A stretch of 29,717 bases of DNA from a virus: positions 1 through 29,717 of the IMG/VR virus record IMGVR_UViG_3300035698_005196. One strand, given 5' to 3'. The notes below the pieces were generated by a model, which saw nothing but the letters and a program-made list of their open reading frames with translations, was not told the DNA's origin and ran no database searches. Position 1 is the stretch's first letter. The number at the start of each line of letters is the position of its first letter. Shown here in pieces: positions 29,646-29,717 of this stretch. The translations under genes and the position numbers were made by a program.

Positions 29646-29717
29646 GTTTTGGTCATGATCTTGTTAGCCTCTGTTACTTCTTCCTCAGTTATTTCAACAC
29701 CATCAGATTTCTTTGCC
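29642..29717 (-). CDS. Partial CDS, last 24 codons of an upstream gene
   Basis: An open frame enters from the right edge and ends at 29642. The visible end is acidic and helical (SDGVEITEEEVTEANKIMTK). It overlaps the next ATG as ATGA, the arrangement used throughout this operon, which supports it as coding. Too little is present to name it. Confidence 0.5.
   Translation of the reverse strand, partial: AKKSDGVEITEEEVTEANKIMTKT

Noticed and set aside
1-29717. tRNA, rRNA, CRISPR arrays, insertion sequences, integrase or attachment sites
   Set aside because: No regularly spaced direct repeats, no transposase or recombinase motifs and no cloverleaf-like sequence were seen. The SWIM proteins lack any transposase domain. 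A dedicated tRNA scan was not possible.

Overview
The window looks like part of an uncultured tailed virus (Caudoviricetes, HK97-type head) or closely related provirus that infects an archaeon. Nearly every base is coding and every supported gene is on the minus strand, so transcription runs from high to low coordinates. The archaeal host is inferred from canonical TATA boxes (TTTAAATA or close variants) at four operon starts. For three of them the TATA centre lies about 26-29 nt upstream of the start codon, which implies leaderless mRNAs. Genes inside operons instead use GGAGG/GGTGA ribosome binding sites or ATGA/TGATG stop-start overlaps. Secreted proteins are packed with N-X-S/T sequons, in the style of archaeal surface glycoproteins. 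No integrase, tRNA, rRNA, IS element or CRISPR array is visible.

Layout in transcription order. (1) 29717-25046 is an accessory block of about 18 very short, overlapping genes. It includes two SWIM-type zinc-finger proteins, six small Cys-pair (zinc-ribbon-like) proteins, a PD-(D/E)XK-like nuclease candidate, several small membrane or secreted proteins, and a run of tiny genes joined by recurring junction sequences. Ten features here are under about 60 codons. (2) 24931-25045 is a non-coding boundary, followed by two promoters driving a 61-aa helical protein and a ParB-domain DNA methyltransferase. (3) 23518-20482 is the packaging module: a small terminase fused to a KTSC domain, a two-helix membrane protein, the large terminase, a winged-helix regulator and two unknown proteins. 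(4) 19941-11120 is the head module: portal, a small structural protein, three exported proteins (a Cys-repeat protein, a 1021-aa LamG/fibre protein and a 101-aa Cys-rich protein), then MuF-like protein, prohead protease/scaffold and major capsid protein. The portal and protease transcription units start from almost identical promoter blocks, and the portal promoter carries a perfect 9-bp inverted repeat. (5) 11109-1 is the late accessory structural region: two tandem paralogous 90-aa proteins, a beta-helix protein behind a foldable leader and flanked by T-rich terminators, small virion-like proteins, a signal-peptide fibre, a membrane-anchored 1803-aa protein that looks like a polysaccharide lyase with LamG domains, and a partial 464-aa tail/adaptor-like protein running off the left edge.

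How the genes fit together. Terminase, portal, MuF, protease and capsid protein form a standard DNA-packaging head. The methyltransferase probably marks viral DNA. The unusual part is the set of large proteins with Sec signals or membrane anchors (LamG folds, fibre repeats, a glycan-lyase-like domain) inside the head and tail operons. This suggests the virus places glycosylated adhesins and a glycan-degrading enzyme on the host surface, or carries them on an unusual virion. Tail tube, tape measure, lysis and replication genes are not in this window.
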